Shown: positions 10,124 to 19,290, numbered from the stretch's first letter. The stretch: DNA of 64,000 nt from Thiosocius sp963808165 (GCA_963808165.1 CAWEET010000011.1:186001-250000), one strand, 5' to 3'. The notes: generated by a model not told the origin, from the sequence alone. Program-made: numbers and translations.

Positions 10124-10636
10124 ATGCATCCTTATAAAATTCGCCTGCACAAGCGTTTCGGCACTGGCCTGGCGTCGTTATTCATCCTGCTTTCTGTCCT
10201 GACCATGATGCCGGCAAGCGTAGCGGCCGAAGGTGCAAAGGTCGTTTACCACGCCGACTTCGCCGACCCGCGCCGCTTCAGCGCCATGCTGACCAGCATC
10301 AACAATATGGTCACCTACTATCAGAACGAGCTGGTCGACTACGACGTGCGTATCGTATTCGTCGCGCACGGCATTCGTTTCCTGACCGACGACAAACTTG
10401 AGGGGACGCCCTTTGCCGAAGATGCGGAGATGGTCGAGCGCCGTCAAAACAACGCTGGTCGGCTGGATGCGTTGCGCTCTGTACAGGGCGTGAAGCTCGA
10501 ACTATGCGACATCACCCGCTCGCAGGTAGGGCTTGAGCAAAACAAGTTGTACGAGGGCGTGACCTCGGTGCCTTCCGGAGTGGTGCGCATCGCGGAACTG
10601 CAGGACGAAGGCTTTGCTTATATAAAGATCGAGTGA
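10124..10636 (+). CDS. Secreted DsrE/DsrF-like family protein
   Basis: The protein is 170 residues. It starts with a basic region and a hydrophobic signal sequence (LASLFILLSVLTMMPASVAA) and continues as a DsrE-like fold: KVVYHADFADPRRFSAML, then VRIVFVAHGIRFL and a C-terminal GVVRIAELQDEGFAYIKIE strand. DsrE-family proteins bind or relay sulfur in the cytoplasm; the exported members, common in sulfur bacteria, have no settled role. One Cys (LELCDI) sits near where sulfur-relay Cys residues can occur. AGGAG precedes the ATG. A distant exported relative lies at 11399. Function beyond family is not known. Confidence 0.75.
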   Translation: MHPYKIRLHKRFGTGLASLFILLSVLTMMPASVAAEGAKVVYHADFADPRRFSAMLTSINNMVTYYQNELVDYDVRIVFVAHGIRFLTDDKLEGTPFAEDAEMVERRQNNAGRLDALRSVQGVKLELCDITRSQVGLEQNKLYEGVTSVPSGVVRIAELQDEGFAYIKIE

Positions 10637-11017
10637 CGACCCTGCGCCACGCTGTCTTCGCCAACGGTTATTGCTCCGACAGCGATAGCCAACTCCGGAA
10701 AGCGGCCCATCGAATTTTCGGTACACGTGATCGTTGTCGATCCCTAGCGGCTCTTGGCACCGCGCGCCGACGGTGAAAGGGCTCGAGGAGATACATCAGC
10801 CTCGTCGGATCCTTCTTTCCTGTGCGGATATAGCGCCCCAGGGCGGTGACTACCGAAATGAGGAAAGGACTTCGTTCGCATCACGTCATCATCGAGAGAT
10901 GCCGGACCGGATCGAGAAAGGTGAAGCCGATGTCGCGATTGTCTAGACCACGGGGGTCATACATGCAAAAGTAACGGGGTGCAAAGTCGACGGGGTTGCA
11001 ATCCCGGCACCACTGAA
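10637..11017. other. Intergenic region without supported gene
   Basis: No coding frame with a ribosome site or domain is seen. The segment leads into a short inverted-repeat element at 11018-11174. Confidence 0.35.
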
Positions 11018-11174
11018 GGGCATCTCCAATAATCCCGGGTGCGCAGATTGGGCGGCATAATTCGGGACATCAAGGCGAAGACCGCACGTAATAGCTGGCT
11101 ATTGCGAAGGTCTTCAACGCAGAGAGCGCGGATTAGTCGTTCAAGATGCCTTCTATGGATTGTTAGAGGTGCCC
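11018..11174. mobile_element. MITE-like element with 4-bp target duplication
   Basis: The left end GGGCATCTCCAATAATCC and the complement of the right end GGATTGTTAGAGGTGCCC match at 15 of 18 positions. TGAA stands directly outside both ends, as expected for a 4-base target-site duplication. The body of about 120 bases has no transposase. The GGGCAnCTC ends are reminiscent of IS5-group insertion sequences, so it may be mobilised by such a transposase in trans; that link is inference. Confidence 0.6.
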
Positions 11175-11398
11175 TGAACAAAGAGGAAGAGGTGGGTTCG
11201 GAAAAGCTAGCATCGAGGAGCTGAAAATAGAGCCTTTGCCAAGCGCCAAATGACGGTGATCACGACAACAAACGAGCTGATCATATTTGAAACTGAATGA
11301 TCGCACCCGAGTCCGTTTTCTTCGTCGCTAGTTTTTTCGCGCAATCAATTATAAGCAACACTTATTCAAGTGATAACCAGTTCCAGAGGAATTCCGAT

Positions 11399-11866
11399 AT
11401 GGTTACGAATGTTCGATTCAAGCTATCCAAGTCAACTTTCATCGCAGCGGTAGTGATGCTGGCCTTTATGGGCTCTGTTCAGGCAGAGGGAAAGCGCTGT
11501 GTGGCTGTTCATGTGCCCCAAGATGATCCCAAAGCATTAAAACAGGCAGTGAACATTGCTTCAAACCTGCCGAAACAACTAGGCGTTGATAATGTTACCG
11601 TCGAGGTCGTCGCGCAGGGTCCCGGTCTTTCCCTCTTGGCTGAGGGAAGCCCAGAGGCACAGCGCATTGAAAGCCTGATCACCGAGAGCGAGAACACAAT
11701 GGGTGGCGGAGTAACCTTCAGTGCCTGTGCCGCCACGATAGCTGGAATTAAGAAAAAGACTGGAAAAGAGCCAGTTTTGCTCCAAGGTGTCGGAGTGGTG
11801 CATCCTGGAGCAGTCGTTCGGGTGATGGAGCTCCAAGAGCAGGGTTGCTCATACGTACGCATTTAG
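11399..11866 (+). CDS. Secreted DsrE-like family protein, second copy
   Basis: The protein is 155 residues, with a signal peptide (FIAAVVMLAFMGSVQAEG) followed by a DsrE-like fold. Conserved parts are KQLGVDNVTVEVVAQGPGLS, a Cys in FSACAATI in the position of the active Cys of many DsrE-type proteins, and a C-terminal GAVVRVMELQEQGCSYVRI strand that parallels the end of the protein at 10124. The start at 11399 is chosen because AGAGGA stands seven bases upstream and the signal peptide begins there; the frame itself opens further up. A rho-independent terminator follows at 11947. The role is unknown; a periplasmic sulfur or redox function is a family-level guess. Confidence 0.75.
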   Translation: MVTNVRFKLSKSTFIAAVVMLAFMGSVQAEGKRCVAVHVPQDDPKALKQAVNIASNLPKQLGVDNVTVEVVAQGPGLSLLAEGSPEAQRIESLITESENTMGGGVTFSACAATIAGIKKKTGKEPVLLQGVGVVHPGAVVRVMELQEQGCSYVRI

Positions 11867-11946
11867 AAACACCGAAAAACCGCCTTGATACGGGCAGATG
11901 ACGAACTCGGGCAAGTAACAATCCGCTTATTCAGTACGCTGTGTCA

Positions 11947-11970
11947 AAGCCCCGCTTCGGCGGGGTTTCT
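11947..11970 (+). terminator. Rho-independent terminator
   Basis: A six-pair GC stem (CCCCGC, TTCG loop, GCGGGG) is followed by TTTCT. It lies about 80 bases downstream of the DsrE-like gene at 11399 and is in the right orientation to end its transcript. Confidence 0.75.
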
Positions 11971-12414
11971 AACGTCTGCAAAGGAACGGAGCGGTGCCAA
12001 GCCGGGGTAAATGATCAGCTGTTCCTCGTTTGCCCGATTGGAGTTCCGGCTCCGCAACCCCGATCGCACTTCGATAGTGTGAGAACCGCCATACCCGCGA
12101 TGATCATTCTTGCAATTGTCGGATCAATCATCACAGCTATCTTCGGTGGGTTGTTTGGTGGCATGGGGAGATGAATCAACGCGATTCTCTCCGAATGGTG
12201 AGTTCACGCGATTGATCGGCGGCGGTTTGCGCAAAGCGGTGGCACGCAGCTCGGAGAACGGCCGGTTGCGAGAGAAGGGACAGTCCGATCGTGCGGCGCA
12301 ATAGGCTGGAGTCGACCAGAGACGCCTGTCGCAACTTCATATTCGGCACCAGCAAGCGGACTTTGAAACCTTGCTTGCTGCATCGTGAAGGGGGCGCGGG
12401 ACTCGCGCGCGCTC
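11971..12414. other. Intergenic region with a possible tiny membrane peptide
   Basis: A plus-strand frame at 12100-12174 would encode a 24-residue hydrophobic peptide (MIILAIVGSIITAIFGGLFG and four more residues) with glycine spacing like small membrane proteins or toxins. It has no convincing ribosome site. The remainder shares short blocks (GGCCGGTT, TAGGCTG-AGTCGA) with the segment around 48780-48850, which suggests a dispersed degenerate repeat. Confidence 0.3.
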
Positions 12415-14310
12415 TCAGCCCGGCGTGTACCAGATCGGTGAGCTGTAGGCGCGTTCCTGCAGTGTCGCAGGCACATCGGTAGGCAGCTCGACGCCATAGA
12501 CCTTTGCGTCATAGGTGGTCCAGCGCGGCGTCGGGATCTCCAGCACGCGCACGTAATAGAAGGCACGTTGCTTCGCGTCGAATCCCGGATCCTCCCAGTA
12601 TGCCGAGAGATAGGGCGCACCGATCGCGTTGGTGTAGGTCGCCTCCTTCACATTGACGGTGTTGCCCACCGGCGGCAACTTGCCGTTGCTTTGCGGCTTG
12701 CGGTTGTCCGACCAGGCCACGTCGTACACCGTCTCGTGCATCTTGCCAGCCGTGTCGATCCAGCCCTTTATGACCTGCACTCGGTCGAGGTTCGCGCCAT
12801 CCGGATCGCGCAGCGCGCGGATCAGCAGGCTCGGCGCCTTGCCCGCAGGCGCGGCCTTCAGATCCCCGCCCATCGGCACGCCGCGCTCATAGCCATACTT
12901 GGCAAAGTCCGAACGTTCGAGGTCGGTCTTCTGATAGTCGAAGCCGGCGAAGACGCGCACGCGCAGCCGCGTGCCCGTGGTGGCGAAGACCTCCTTGCGC
13001 ATCATCGCGTCCCACAGCGCCTCGCGAGTGTTCGCGTGCGCCCATACGCCGGCCAGGCCGGCGGCGCCGGTCTCGCGAGCCAGCCGCTGATCCTTGCGCG
13101 CGCGGCCCTCGGGCACGCGGCCGACGATGACTTCGTCGAAACGGATCGGGTCGGCCGTCGGCTCGAGCATGGCCACCTTGCCGAAGAAGTTGTCTTCGGA
13201 GGTCGTCGCCAGGCCGGTATGCATATCGGTCGAGCCGATCATGCCGAACTTGAAGGGGTTGACGCCGAGCTCGGCCTCATAGGCCAGGCCACGCTTGAGC
13301 GCCTCGCGCGAATACTCGCGCGGCAGCATGTCACGCTTGTGCGGCGCCGGTCCGAAGCTGCCCACGTCCCAGGTCTCGAAGTTGGCAAACTCGTCGTTGG
13401 GCGACAGCAGCGGATGGGACTCACCGTCGCCCTTGGGTTGGGTGGTCTCGTAGATCGGCTCCCAGCGCATGCGCCGCTCGGCGTAAGCGCGATCGAGCGG
13501 CTTCTTCGAGGTCAGCGTGATATCGTCGAACATCAGGCCGTTCGACAGGTTGCCGTTATGCGGGATGGCCAGCATCTTGCCGCCGGTCTTGTTCTCGTAG
13601 TCGGCCATCCATTTCCACAGATCCTCCGGGTCCCCCGTGTCGTAGTACGACAGTGGGATGATCTGGTCGGCCTGATCCTTGCCGTCGCGGAACAGCACGT
13701 TGCGGTGCAGATTGTTGCCGTCCGGGCCGGAGGTCCACTCGAAGCCGATGATCGCCGTGAAGCGGCCCGGCTCATTGTACTTCTCGGCCGTCGTGGTCAT
13801 GTGCTGCCACGCGGTCGTGGCCATCTTGTCATCGCCCTTGAAGGGGTCCTGCAGGGCCTGCATCGCCGCGATCCAGGCATTGAACGCGTCGGTCTCCTTA
13901 CCGGCCTTGATCATGTCGTGGATCTTCTTGCCCCAAGGGTTGGCGAGCACCGAGGGGTCGGACCTGGCGATGAGCGGTGCCAGACCGAGGTTCTCGGCGT
14001 GGTCGGCCACGACCAGGAAATCCAGCGGCCTCTTCAGCTTGACGCGCAGGCCGTGATTGGACTTGATTTCTTCGCCGCGCGCGAAGCGATAGGCCTCCTC
14101 GGGTCCGACGATTGCACCGACCATGCCCGCGTCGGCCGAGTACGAGGTGTGCAGGTGGGTGTCGCCGAAAAACACCTGGTTCGGGAAGTTCTGATCGGGG
14201 TACGGCGAGTACTTGACAGTCCGGTCGATCGGTCCTGGCATTTCGCTGGCGATTGCCCCCGAGGCCAGCAGCGAACAAGCGAGGGAAATAATCAGGTACT
14301 TGCGCCTCAA
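12415..14310 (-). CDS. Exported DUF3604 protein, copy 1
   Basis: The protein is 631 residues with a signal peptide (YLIISLACSLLASGAIASEM). A PHP-like metal-binding motif, GDTHLHTSYSADAG at about residues 49-62, is followed by DFLVVADHAENLGL, further His-bearing segments (AIPHNGNLSNGLMF, STDMHTG) and the C-terminal AYSSPIWYTPG that closes this family. DUF3604 proteins are predicted metal-dependent hydrolases of unknown substrate. The start is a TTG at 14310, supported by GGGAG seven bases upstream; no ATG with a ribosome site is available. A full-length paralog lies at 54484-56406. The gene stands alone. Enzymatic role is inferred from the motif only. Confidence 0.85.
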   Translation of the reverse strand: MRRKYLIISLACSLLASGAIASEMPGPIDRTVKYSPYPDQNFPNQVFFGDTHLHTSYSADAGMVGAIVGPEEAYRFARGEEIKSNHGLRVKLKRPLDFLVVADHAENLGLAPLIARSDPSVLANPWGKKIHDMIKAGKETDAFNAWIAAMQALQDPFKGDDKMATTAWQHMTTTAEKYNEPGRFTAIIGFEWTSGPDGNNLHRNVLFRDGKDQADQIIPLSYYDTGDPEDLWKWMADYENKTGGKMLAIPHNGNLSNGLMFDDITLTSKKPLDRAYAERRMRWEPIYETTQPKGDGESHPLLSPNDEFANFETWDVGSFGPAPHKRDMLPREYSREALKRGLAYEAELGVNPFKFGMIGSTDMHTGLATTSEDNFFGKVAMLEPTADPIRFDEVIVGRVPEGRARKDQRLARETGAAGLAGVWAHANTREALWDAMMRKEVFATTGTRLRVRVFAGFDYQKTDLERSDFAKYGYERGVPMGGDLKAAPAGKAPSLLIRALRDPDGANLDRVQVIKGWIDTAGKMHETVYDVAWSDNRKPQSNGKLPPVGNTVNVKEATYTNAIGAPYLSAYWEDPGFDAKQRAFYYVRVLEIPTPRWTTYDAKVYGVELPTDVPATLQERAYSSPIWYTPG

Positions 14311-14814
14311 GTAAGGTCTCCCGGGTTCGGTGATGCTGCACTGTATTCATGGGTGCCGACGGAGTTTGCCATGTCGTCGACAGGCAAGTCAGCGGTACGC
14401 GGAGTGCACCAGATCAATCGTGCTATCGGCCCGGCCCAGGTCGAGCGTGGCGAAGCGCCTGCGGCAGCTGGTCAACTTCCACGAGGGCGTCCTACCCGTC
14501 ATGGCGGCCGTTGCCTTGTCGACTCAGGCGCGGACCGGTCACATTGTCCGACATGTTGCGCAAGGTGGCCACTCCGCCCCCTCGCCGGTGGCACCCTGAT
14601 ATGGATGGATTCGCACATGAGCAATGGCCTGCCCAGACACGGATTTTCCAGGCACCTGCCGGTCTCACCGCTCAAGTTTTTGTTAACGGCGACGATTCTT
14701 ATTGACAGTAGTGCACCGCAACAACGGTTGTGCGCAACGCGCATATCCAGCGATGTGAAGATGTTGTCATACCCATTCGCGCTGATGGCCCGAGCTGTAT
14801 TGAGGTGGTTCCTG
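14311..14814. other. Intergenic region without supported gene
   Basis: A plus-strand frame around 14460-14599 (LRQLVNFHEGVLPVMAAVAL) looks weakly protein-like but has no start signal and no recognised domain, so it may be a remnant. Nothing else is seen. Confidence 0.3.
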
Positions 14815-15027
14815 ATGTCATACGTAACTCCCACTCCCGACACCTGGTTTCGGTTTTCGCTGTTCGCGGCTCAGATGATCGTGCCGGAGGACGAGGAACT
14901 GGAGTTCCTGGCGGCGAATGACTCCCCTTGCGGCACCCTGAAGAAGGGCGACATTGTTCGAGGACGATCGACGGCAATGTCCATGGAGCTGTTCAGCCAC
15001 TGGCGGCCTATCCAGGACGCTCGCTGA
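14815..15027 (+). CDS. Small hypothetical protein
   Basis: The frame gives 70 residues (MSYVTPTPDTWFRFSLFAAQ onward, ending FSHWRPIQDAR), acidic in the middle (VPEDEELEFLAAND). The composition is protein-like but there is no clear ribosome site and no domain I recognise. It could be an orphan gene or a chance frame. Confidence 0.25.
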   Translation: MSYVTPTPDTWFRFSLFAAQMIVPEDEELEFLAANDSPCGTLKKGDIVRGRSTAMSMELFSHWRPIQDAR

Positions 15028-15179
15028 AGTCCAATCCCCTGGCACGCCGGCTCATCTGATATCGCGATGATCTCCCGGCCTGCGACCAGCGCCCCGGAAG
15101 CGGTGCCGAAAGGCCTGCTGTCGGCCGGGCCACATCAGGCGAACAGCTGAGTTCAGCGGCTGCTTTCGGTTCTCCCAGA

Positions 15180-15923
15180 CTATTCTTGATCTAAATCGAC
15201 GTTCCGATCCAGCGCATGCGATTGAGCGGCAACCTGCTTTACCTCGAGGGCAGAAGACGGTCTGCTGCCGATTACCAACGGCCCCGAGACAACCGAGAGG
15301 CCGGTGAGAATGTCCTCGGTGATTCCGCCGGCCAAGGGACCCTGTCTCGGGTCATCAGTCGGATTGTGCAACGGCAACCGCACGATCGATGGCGCCACAC
15401 CAGGCGGCCAGGCCGCCTGCGCAGTCTCTGGTTCATCAGCCGATAGCGTCAGACGAGCCAACAGGGCCCAGGCGAGGAGAGCGATCACTGCCAAGATCAA
15501 GAGCAGTAAGGCGACTTTGGCGCGGTCCGACAGCCCTGCAGCATGTTGCGGTGCGGAGTATTCCGCTTTCGCCAGCATCGATTGCCGCTCGACCGATTCC
15601 GCCGAGACGGGGGCAATCAGCCGGTAACCGCGCTTGGGAACCGTTGCAATATAAGTCGGATTGCGCACATCGTCTCGCAACGCCTCCCTCAACTCGGTTA
15701 CGGTGCTGGTAACAGCGTCATCGCCGACCACACCGCCACGCCACACCTCCCGCTCGAGCTCCGCGCGCGCGACGACCTCGCCCGCGTGCGACGCCAGGTA
15801 GACCAAAACCTGCATCGCCAACGGCTCGAGGCGCTCGCTGCTGTTGTTCCGGCTGACTGTGCCTTCTCTGGGTGACACCCGCCAGCCGCCAACGTCAAAG
15901 ATCTCACTGTCAAGAATATCCAT
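15180..15923 (-). CDS. CadC/ToxR-like membrane-bound transcriptional regulator, probably C-terminally truncated
   Basis: Residues 1-105 form an OmpR-type winged helix (RLEPLAMQVLVYLASHAGEV, then DVRNPTYIATVPKRGYRLIA, the wing typical of CadC-like proteins). A single span follows near residues 137-160 (VALLLLILAVIALLAWALLA). The periplasmic part starts like a TolB/FlgO-type domain (SIVRLPLHNPTDDPRQGPLA, GGITEDILTGLS) but ends after about 60 residues at DLDQE, where relatives continue for a hundred or more. The protein would bind DNA while anchored in the membrane. The target is unknown; no divergent partner is obvious. It may be a truncated, possibly inactive gene. Confidence 0.65.
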   Translation of the reverse strand: MDILDSEIFDVGGWRVSPREGTVSRNNSSERLEPLAMQVLVYLASHAGEVVARAELEREVWRGGVVGDDAVTSTVTELREALRDDVRNPTYIATVPKRGYRLIAPVSAESVERQSMLAKAEYSAPQHAAGLSDRAKVALLLLILAVIALLAWALLARLTLSADEPETAQAAWPPGVAPSIVRLPLHNPTDDPRQGPLAGGITEDILTGLSVVSGPLVIGSRPSSALEVKQVAAQSHALDRNVDLDQE

Positions 15924-16165
15924 GACCTGGCATGGCAGAAACCTCGCCGCGCCCCTGCGCAGACTGTCTCAAGCCCATCGTATCCCCATCAAGCGCTTGT
16001 AATTTAAAGATAATTCATCGTCGTATTTTCGCCGTACTCTGGCCGTCTTTCCGCCCGGACTTCTCTGGTCAACGCAGCTAGAAATTCACCATGGCAAAGC
16101 CAATCACCGTTTCGGAGGCGGGCTTTGGTCAGGGCGATTCCACCGACTGATACAGGAGAACGACC

Positions 16166-16456
16166 GTGAACCCACAGATCAAGCATCGATTATTCATCCT
16201 TGTGCTGCTAGTCATCCCGAGTCTCGCCGGACAGGCGGCAGCGGCCGACTGGCAGACACGTCGCCTACTGGAGCCATCGGCGACACAGCAGCATGCGGAA
16301 ACACGGGGCAGTGTCTACATCTACGACGGTCTGCACGAAGACACAGTTGATCGCGCGCTGGACGGACAATTCGGGCGTATCCAAAACATGATGTTTGTCG
16401 GGGTGCGGCACACTACGGTTGCAGGCGACGAGTTTGCTGATGATGACTGTGACTGA
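16166..16456 (+). CDS. Small secreted hypothetical protein
   Basis: The protein is 96 residues with a clear signal peptide (RLFILVLLVIPSLAGQAAAA). The mature part (DWQTRRLLEPSATQQHAETR, ending DEFADDDCD) is acidic at the C terminus and has one Cys. The GTG start at 16166 has an AGGAG ribosome site eight bases upstream. I recognise no family; the mature part contains YIYDGLHEDTVDRALDGQF, which could be a short helical unit. Confidence 0.6.
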   Translation: MNPQIKHRLFILVLLVIPSLAGQAAAADWQTRRLLEPSATQQHAETRGSVYIYDGLHEDTVDRALDGQFGRIQNMMFVGVRHTTVAGDEFADDDCD

Positions 16457-16759
16457 GCAAAGTCACGCCGGCAGGGGGCTGCGGGCAATGCCCGTTTGCC
16501 TTCTAAGACGTCTCTTCCCGCCGTCTGTTGGACAGGCGGATGCCGGCCGCTTCGGGTGACCGCCTGCCTCCCTGCGAGTGACCACTGCCGAAAACTCCGC
16601 TGCTCGATCGTACAGAGGGATAGGCCGGGGTCTCCCCGCGCGCCGACCAGGCACCCAGGGCGGTGTGCCGACGGCGATCAGCACTTGGTCGAACCAGGCC
16701 GTGACGCTCTGATTTGACTTAAGATCAGAGCTCTTTCCGTTACAGAAGGAATCCGGATT
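16457..16759. other. Intergenic region with a weak hairpin
   Basis: A short hairpin (CGGGCAATGCCCG followed by TTT) at 16482-16497 could end the transcript of the small secreted protein. Otherwise nothing is seen. Confidence 0.35.
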
Positions 16760-17068
16760 ATGCACGCAATCGTCGGTTTCACCCTGGTCCCCATCGATGC
16801 GGGCATCTCGGTCTCACCCTTTGTCTCGGCGATCGAGCGTGAACTGGAAGCATCGGGTCTGACCTTTGAGATCAACTGCAACAGCACGAATATCGAAGGG
16901 GAATGGGATCAAGTCTTCGCGACAATCAAACGCTGCCATGAGATCGTTCATGGTGAAGGGGCGCCCCGAATCCACACCTGCCTGCAAGTCGGCACACGCG
17001 TGGATCGCGAACAGCGTATGGCGGAGAAACTCGCCAGCGTCGCGCGCCTTGGCCAGGAACGTCGCTGA
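16760..17068 (+). CDS. MTH1187/YkoF-type thiamine-binding protein (DUF77)
   Basis: The protein is 102 residues, the usual length of single-domain DUF77 proteins. The start (MHAIVGFTLVPIDAGISVSP) matches the first strand and substrate loop, and INCNSTNIEGEWDQVFATIK matches the second half with the GEWD signature. Relatives form tetramers and bind thiamine or its pyrimidine moiety. No thiamine genes or TPP riboswitch are nearby, so the physiological role here is open. The ATG follows a weak ribosome site (AAGGAAT). Confidence 0.8.
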   Translation: MHAIVGFTLVPIDAGISVSPFVSAIERELEASGLTFEINCNSTNIEGEWDQVFATIKRCHEIVHGEGAPRIHTCLQVGTRVDREQRMAEKLASVARLGQERR

Positions 17069-17403
17069 TCCCGCTGAGACGATGCGAACTTCTGGCTCCG
17101 GACGCTGCTGGGCCATGCCATATGCCTGGTGCGCGATTGACCCACTGCTGCCGGTCGGACACGGGGATCCATGCTGACCAAACTGCTTTGTGTTCAGGAA
17201 TACCTCACATCCGCAGATTGCTCGAAGTACTCGGACGTGAAACCGGTTCTCTATCTTGCCGTCTTTGACCGCCAGCGCTTCGACCTATGCCGGCTGGTCG
17301 TCCCACCGTTGTAGTGCCGCCATGCAAAAATCATTTCGGCATAGCCGCTGGAGATTGCTCACGAAACAGTATTCTTGGGCGGTCCCGGTTGCTGCAATAG
17401 CCT
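17069..17403. other. Intergenic region without supported gene
   Basis: No frame on either strand shows a domain or ribosome site. The minus strand here is the downstream side of the CorC-type gene. Confidence 0.35.
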
Positions 17404-18699
17404 TCAACCGTCACTGCCTTCTGCATGTTGCTCTGGGACGGCGCGGCCCTCCGTTTCGGTTACGTGGTCAGCGCTGCCGTGGGTCAACACGACCTCGCGA
17501 ATACGCCGCCTGGAGGCATCGTGGACGAGTATACCGATCCCGTCCAACGACAGGCTCTCCCCCTTCTCGGGAATGCGCGCCGTGTGGGTCAAGATCCAGC
17601 GATTCACCGTATCGGTCGGTTTGCCAGGCAGGTCCCTGTGAAAAAACTCTTCGACGACCCGAAGCTCTACGTCGCCACCAACGAGGATTCCGCCCTCGGA
17701 GAGGGTCGTATAGTGCTGCGGCGGCTCGTCGATCTCGTCATAGATCTCGCCCACGACTTCTTCGACGAGGTCCTCCAGGGTCACCACCCCTTCGATATAA
17801 CCGGTCTCGTCCACCACGATAGCCATGTGTTGCTTGTGCTTGCGCAGCAAGGGCAGCAGATGGTCGATCTTCTGGTTGGATGGAACGAAGAGGGGCATGC
17901 GCCCGATATCCAGCGCGCAGGACTCCGTGCGGCCGGCGACCACCGCCTCAAGCAGGTCCCGGAGGAAGAGTACCTTCAATATCTCGTTGGAATTCTCGCC
18001 GTAGAGCGGGATGCGGGAATAGGGCTCCTGCAGCACTGTGGTGAGTATGTCGGCGAGGGTGCGGCGCCCATCCAGCGTGAATACGCGGCGCATCGGGGTC
18101 ATGACGTCACCGGCGCGCAGATCGTTGAGGAAAAAGACCCGCTCGATCATCTCTCGTTCGTCGGCCTCTATCGTGCCCTCTTCCTCGCCGTGCTCCATCA
18201 TGCTGATGAGTTCGGCCTCCGTGACCATCGGGTCGCCTTCCTTGCCGGCCATCCGCTGCACCCAGGTCGTGAATCTGTCGAAGACCCAGACCAATGGGTA
18301 GATCACCCGCATGAAACCGTACATCGGCGGTGCGATGGCGAGCGAGATGCGCTCGGAGTAGCGGGTCGCGAGGCTTTTCGGCGTGATCTCCCCGAACACC
18401 AAAACGAGGATCGTGAGCACGCCGACGGCAACGCCGGGCCCGATGTGACCCAGATGCTTGGTGGCGATGACCGTGGCGAGGGCCGAGGCGGCGATGTTGA
18501 CTACATTGTTGCCGATCAGGATCGTGATCAGCATCCGCGCGGGATGGGACTTGAGGTAGTAGAGGGCAGTCGAACCGGCCCGCCCCTCTCGCTTCAAGGC
18601 CTCTGCCCTGGCAAGAGACAGGGACACAAGTGCCGTTTCCGAGCCGGAAAACAGCCCAGAAAGAAGCAGCAGGAAGACGAGTATCAGCAGGTCTTGCAC
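17404..18699 (-). CDS. CNNM/CorC-HlyC family membrane protein (DUF21-CBS-CorC)
   Basis: The protein is 431 residues in the standard order of the family. An N-terminal DUF21 membrane domain occupies roughly residues 1-170, with GSETALVSLSLARAEALKRE and GEITPKSLATRYSE. Next come two CBS domains (AGDVMTPMRRVFTLDGRRT and HMAIVVDETGYIEGVVTLED) and a C-terminal CorC/HlyC domain (GGDVELRVVEEFFHRDLPGK). Members move or sense magnesium or cobalt ions, or help maintain ion balance. An extra C-terminal tail of about 20 residues is present. The gene is monocistronic. A transport role is from family knowledge. Confidence 0.85.
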   Translation of the reverse strand: MQDLLILVFLLLLSGLFSGSETALVSLSLARAEALKREGRAGSTALYYLKSHPARMLITILIGNNVVNIAASALATVIATKHLGHIGPGVAVGVLTILVLVFGEITPKSLATRYSERISLAIAPPMYGFMRVIYPLVWVFDRFTTWVQRMAGKEGDPMVTEAELISMMEHGEEEGTIEADEREMIERVFFLNDLRAGDVMTPMRRVFTLDGRRTLADILTTVLQEPYSRIPLYGENSNEILKVLFLRDLLEAVVAGRTESCALDIGRMPLFVPSNQKIDHLLPLLRKHKQHMAIVVDETGYIEGVVTLEDLVEEVVGEIYDEIDEPPQHYTTLSEGGILVGGDVELRVVEEFFHRDLPGKPTDTVNRWILTHTARIPEKGESLSLDGIGILVHDASRRRIREVVLTHGSADHVTETEGRAVPEQHAEGSDG

Positions 18700-19022
18700 G
18701 TTGCTGGAGGAACGATAGCGGACGCCTCGACGTTACGCTGATTAGCAGATTGCTTCATTGTAACCTAATTGTAATATTTTAACGGCTGCGTTTGAAGACA
18801 ATCGCTGCAGCCACGCCATATCGCGCGCCTGCCCGCCGCACTCCCAAATCGGCTGTCGCAGCCGCGCAAGCACCTCTGGTCGCCCTGCTGCGGTCCGCCT
18901 CCCCCCTCCGGCTGAGGATAGACCGGCCGGCAGGGTCGGCTCTGGCGTCGCGCTGAAGCTACCGCAGGTGGGCGGATATGGACGCATTTGCGATCTGTCG
19001 ATTCCCTGTTCCAGCCTGTGTT
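18700..19022. other. Intergenic region, upstream of the CorC-type gene
   Basis: An AT-rich stretch near 18755-18785 (TTGTAACCTAATTGTAATAT) is the likely promoter zone of the minus-strand CorC-type gene. No gene is supported. Confidence 0.35.
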
Positions 19023-19290
19023 AGGGCCTGTTGACGCTAATCCGGAGCGTGTCGCCGGAGGCCATTTTTTCGCAGATCAAGGCGTAACGAGCGCTGTGTA
19101 GCAGGCTACATAAGCGAGGTGCAACACAGAGCTGTGGAAAAATGGCCCCGTCCCTTCGGGTTGCGCCCCAGAATGGGCCACTCGGTGTTACTCTTCGTTC
19201 ATTTGGAATGACCAAACTTCACTCCTCGCGCCTTGATTGGCCCATTTTGGGGCAGCAACGACGCGATCCGGATTAGTGTTAACAGGCCCT
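19023..19290. mobile_element. MITE-like element with 24-bp inverted ends
   Basis: The left end starts AGGGCCTGTTGACGCTAATC and the right end is its complement with two mismatches over 24 bases. TA flanks GGGCC at both outer edges. Inside are two further hairpin pairs: GGCCATTTTTT against AAAAATGGCC, and GCCCCAGAATGGGCCA against TGGCCCATTTTGGGGC. There is no transposase frame. The aldo/keto reductase starts 41 bases to the right, so its promoter must lie at the edge of or within this element. Confidence 0.65.

Noticed and set aside
12568..15027. An 819-residue plus-strand open frame
   Set aside because: It is the antisense shadow of the DUF3604 gene; its composition is rich in Arg, His and Val as expected from a GC-rich reverse frame. 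Only its last 70 codons could be a separate small gene.
16650..16759. A TPP riboswitch in front of the thiamine-binding protein
   Set aside because: No CUGAGA or GGAUU-type core is seen upstream of the start.
17425..18741. A 438-residue plus-strand open frame
   Set aside because: It is opposite the CorC-type gene, which has clear domains; the plus frame has none.
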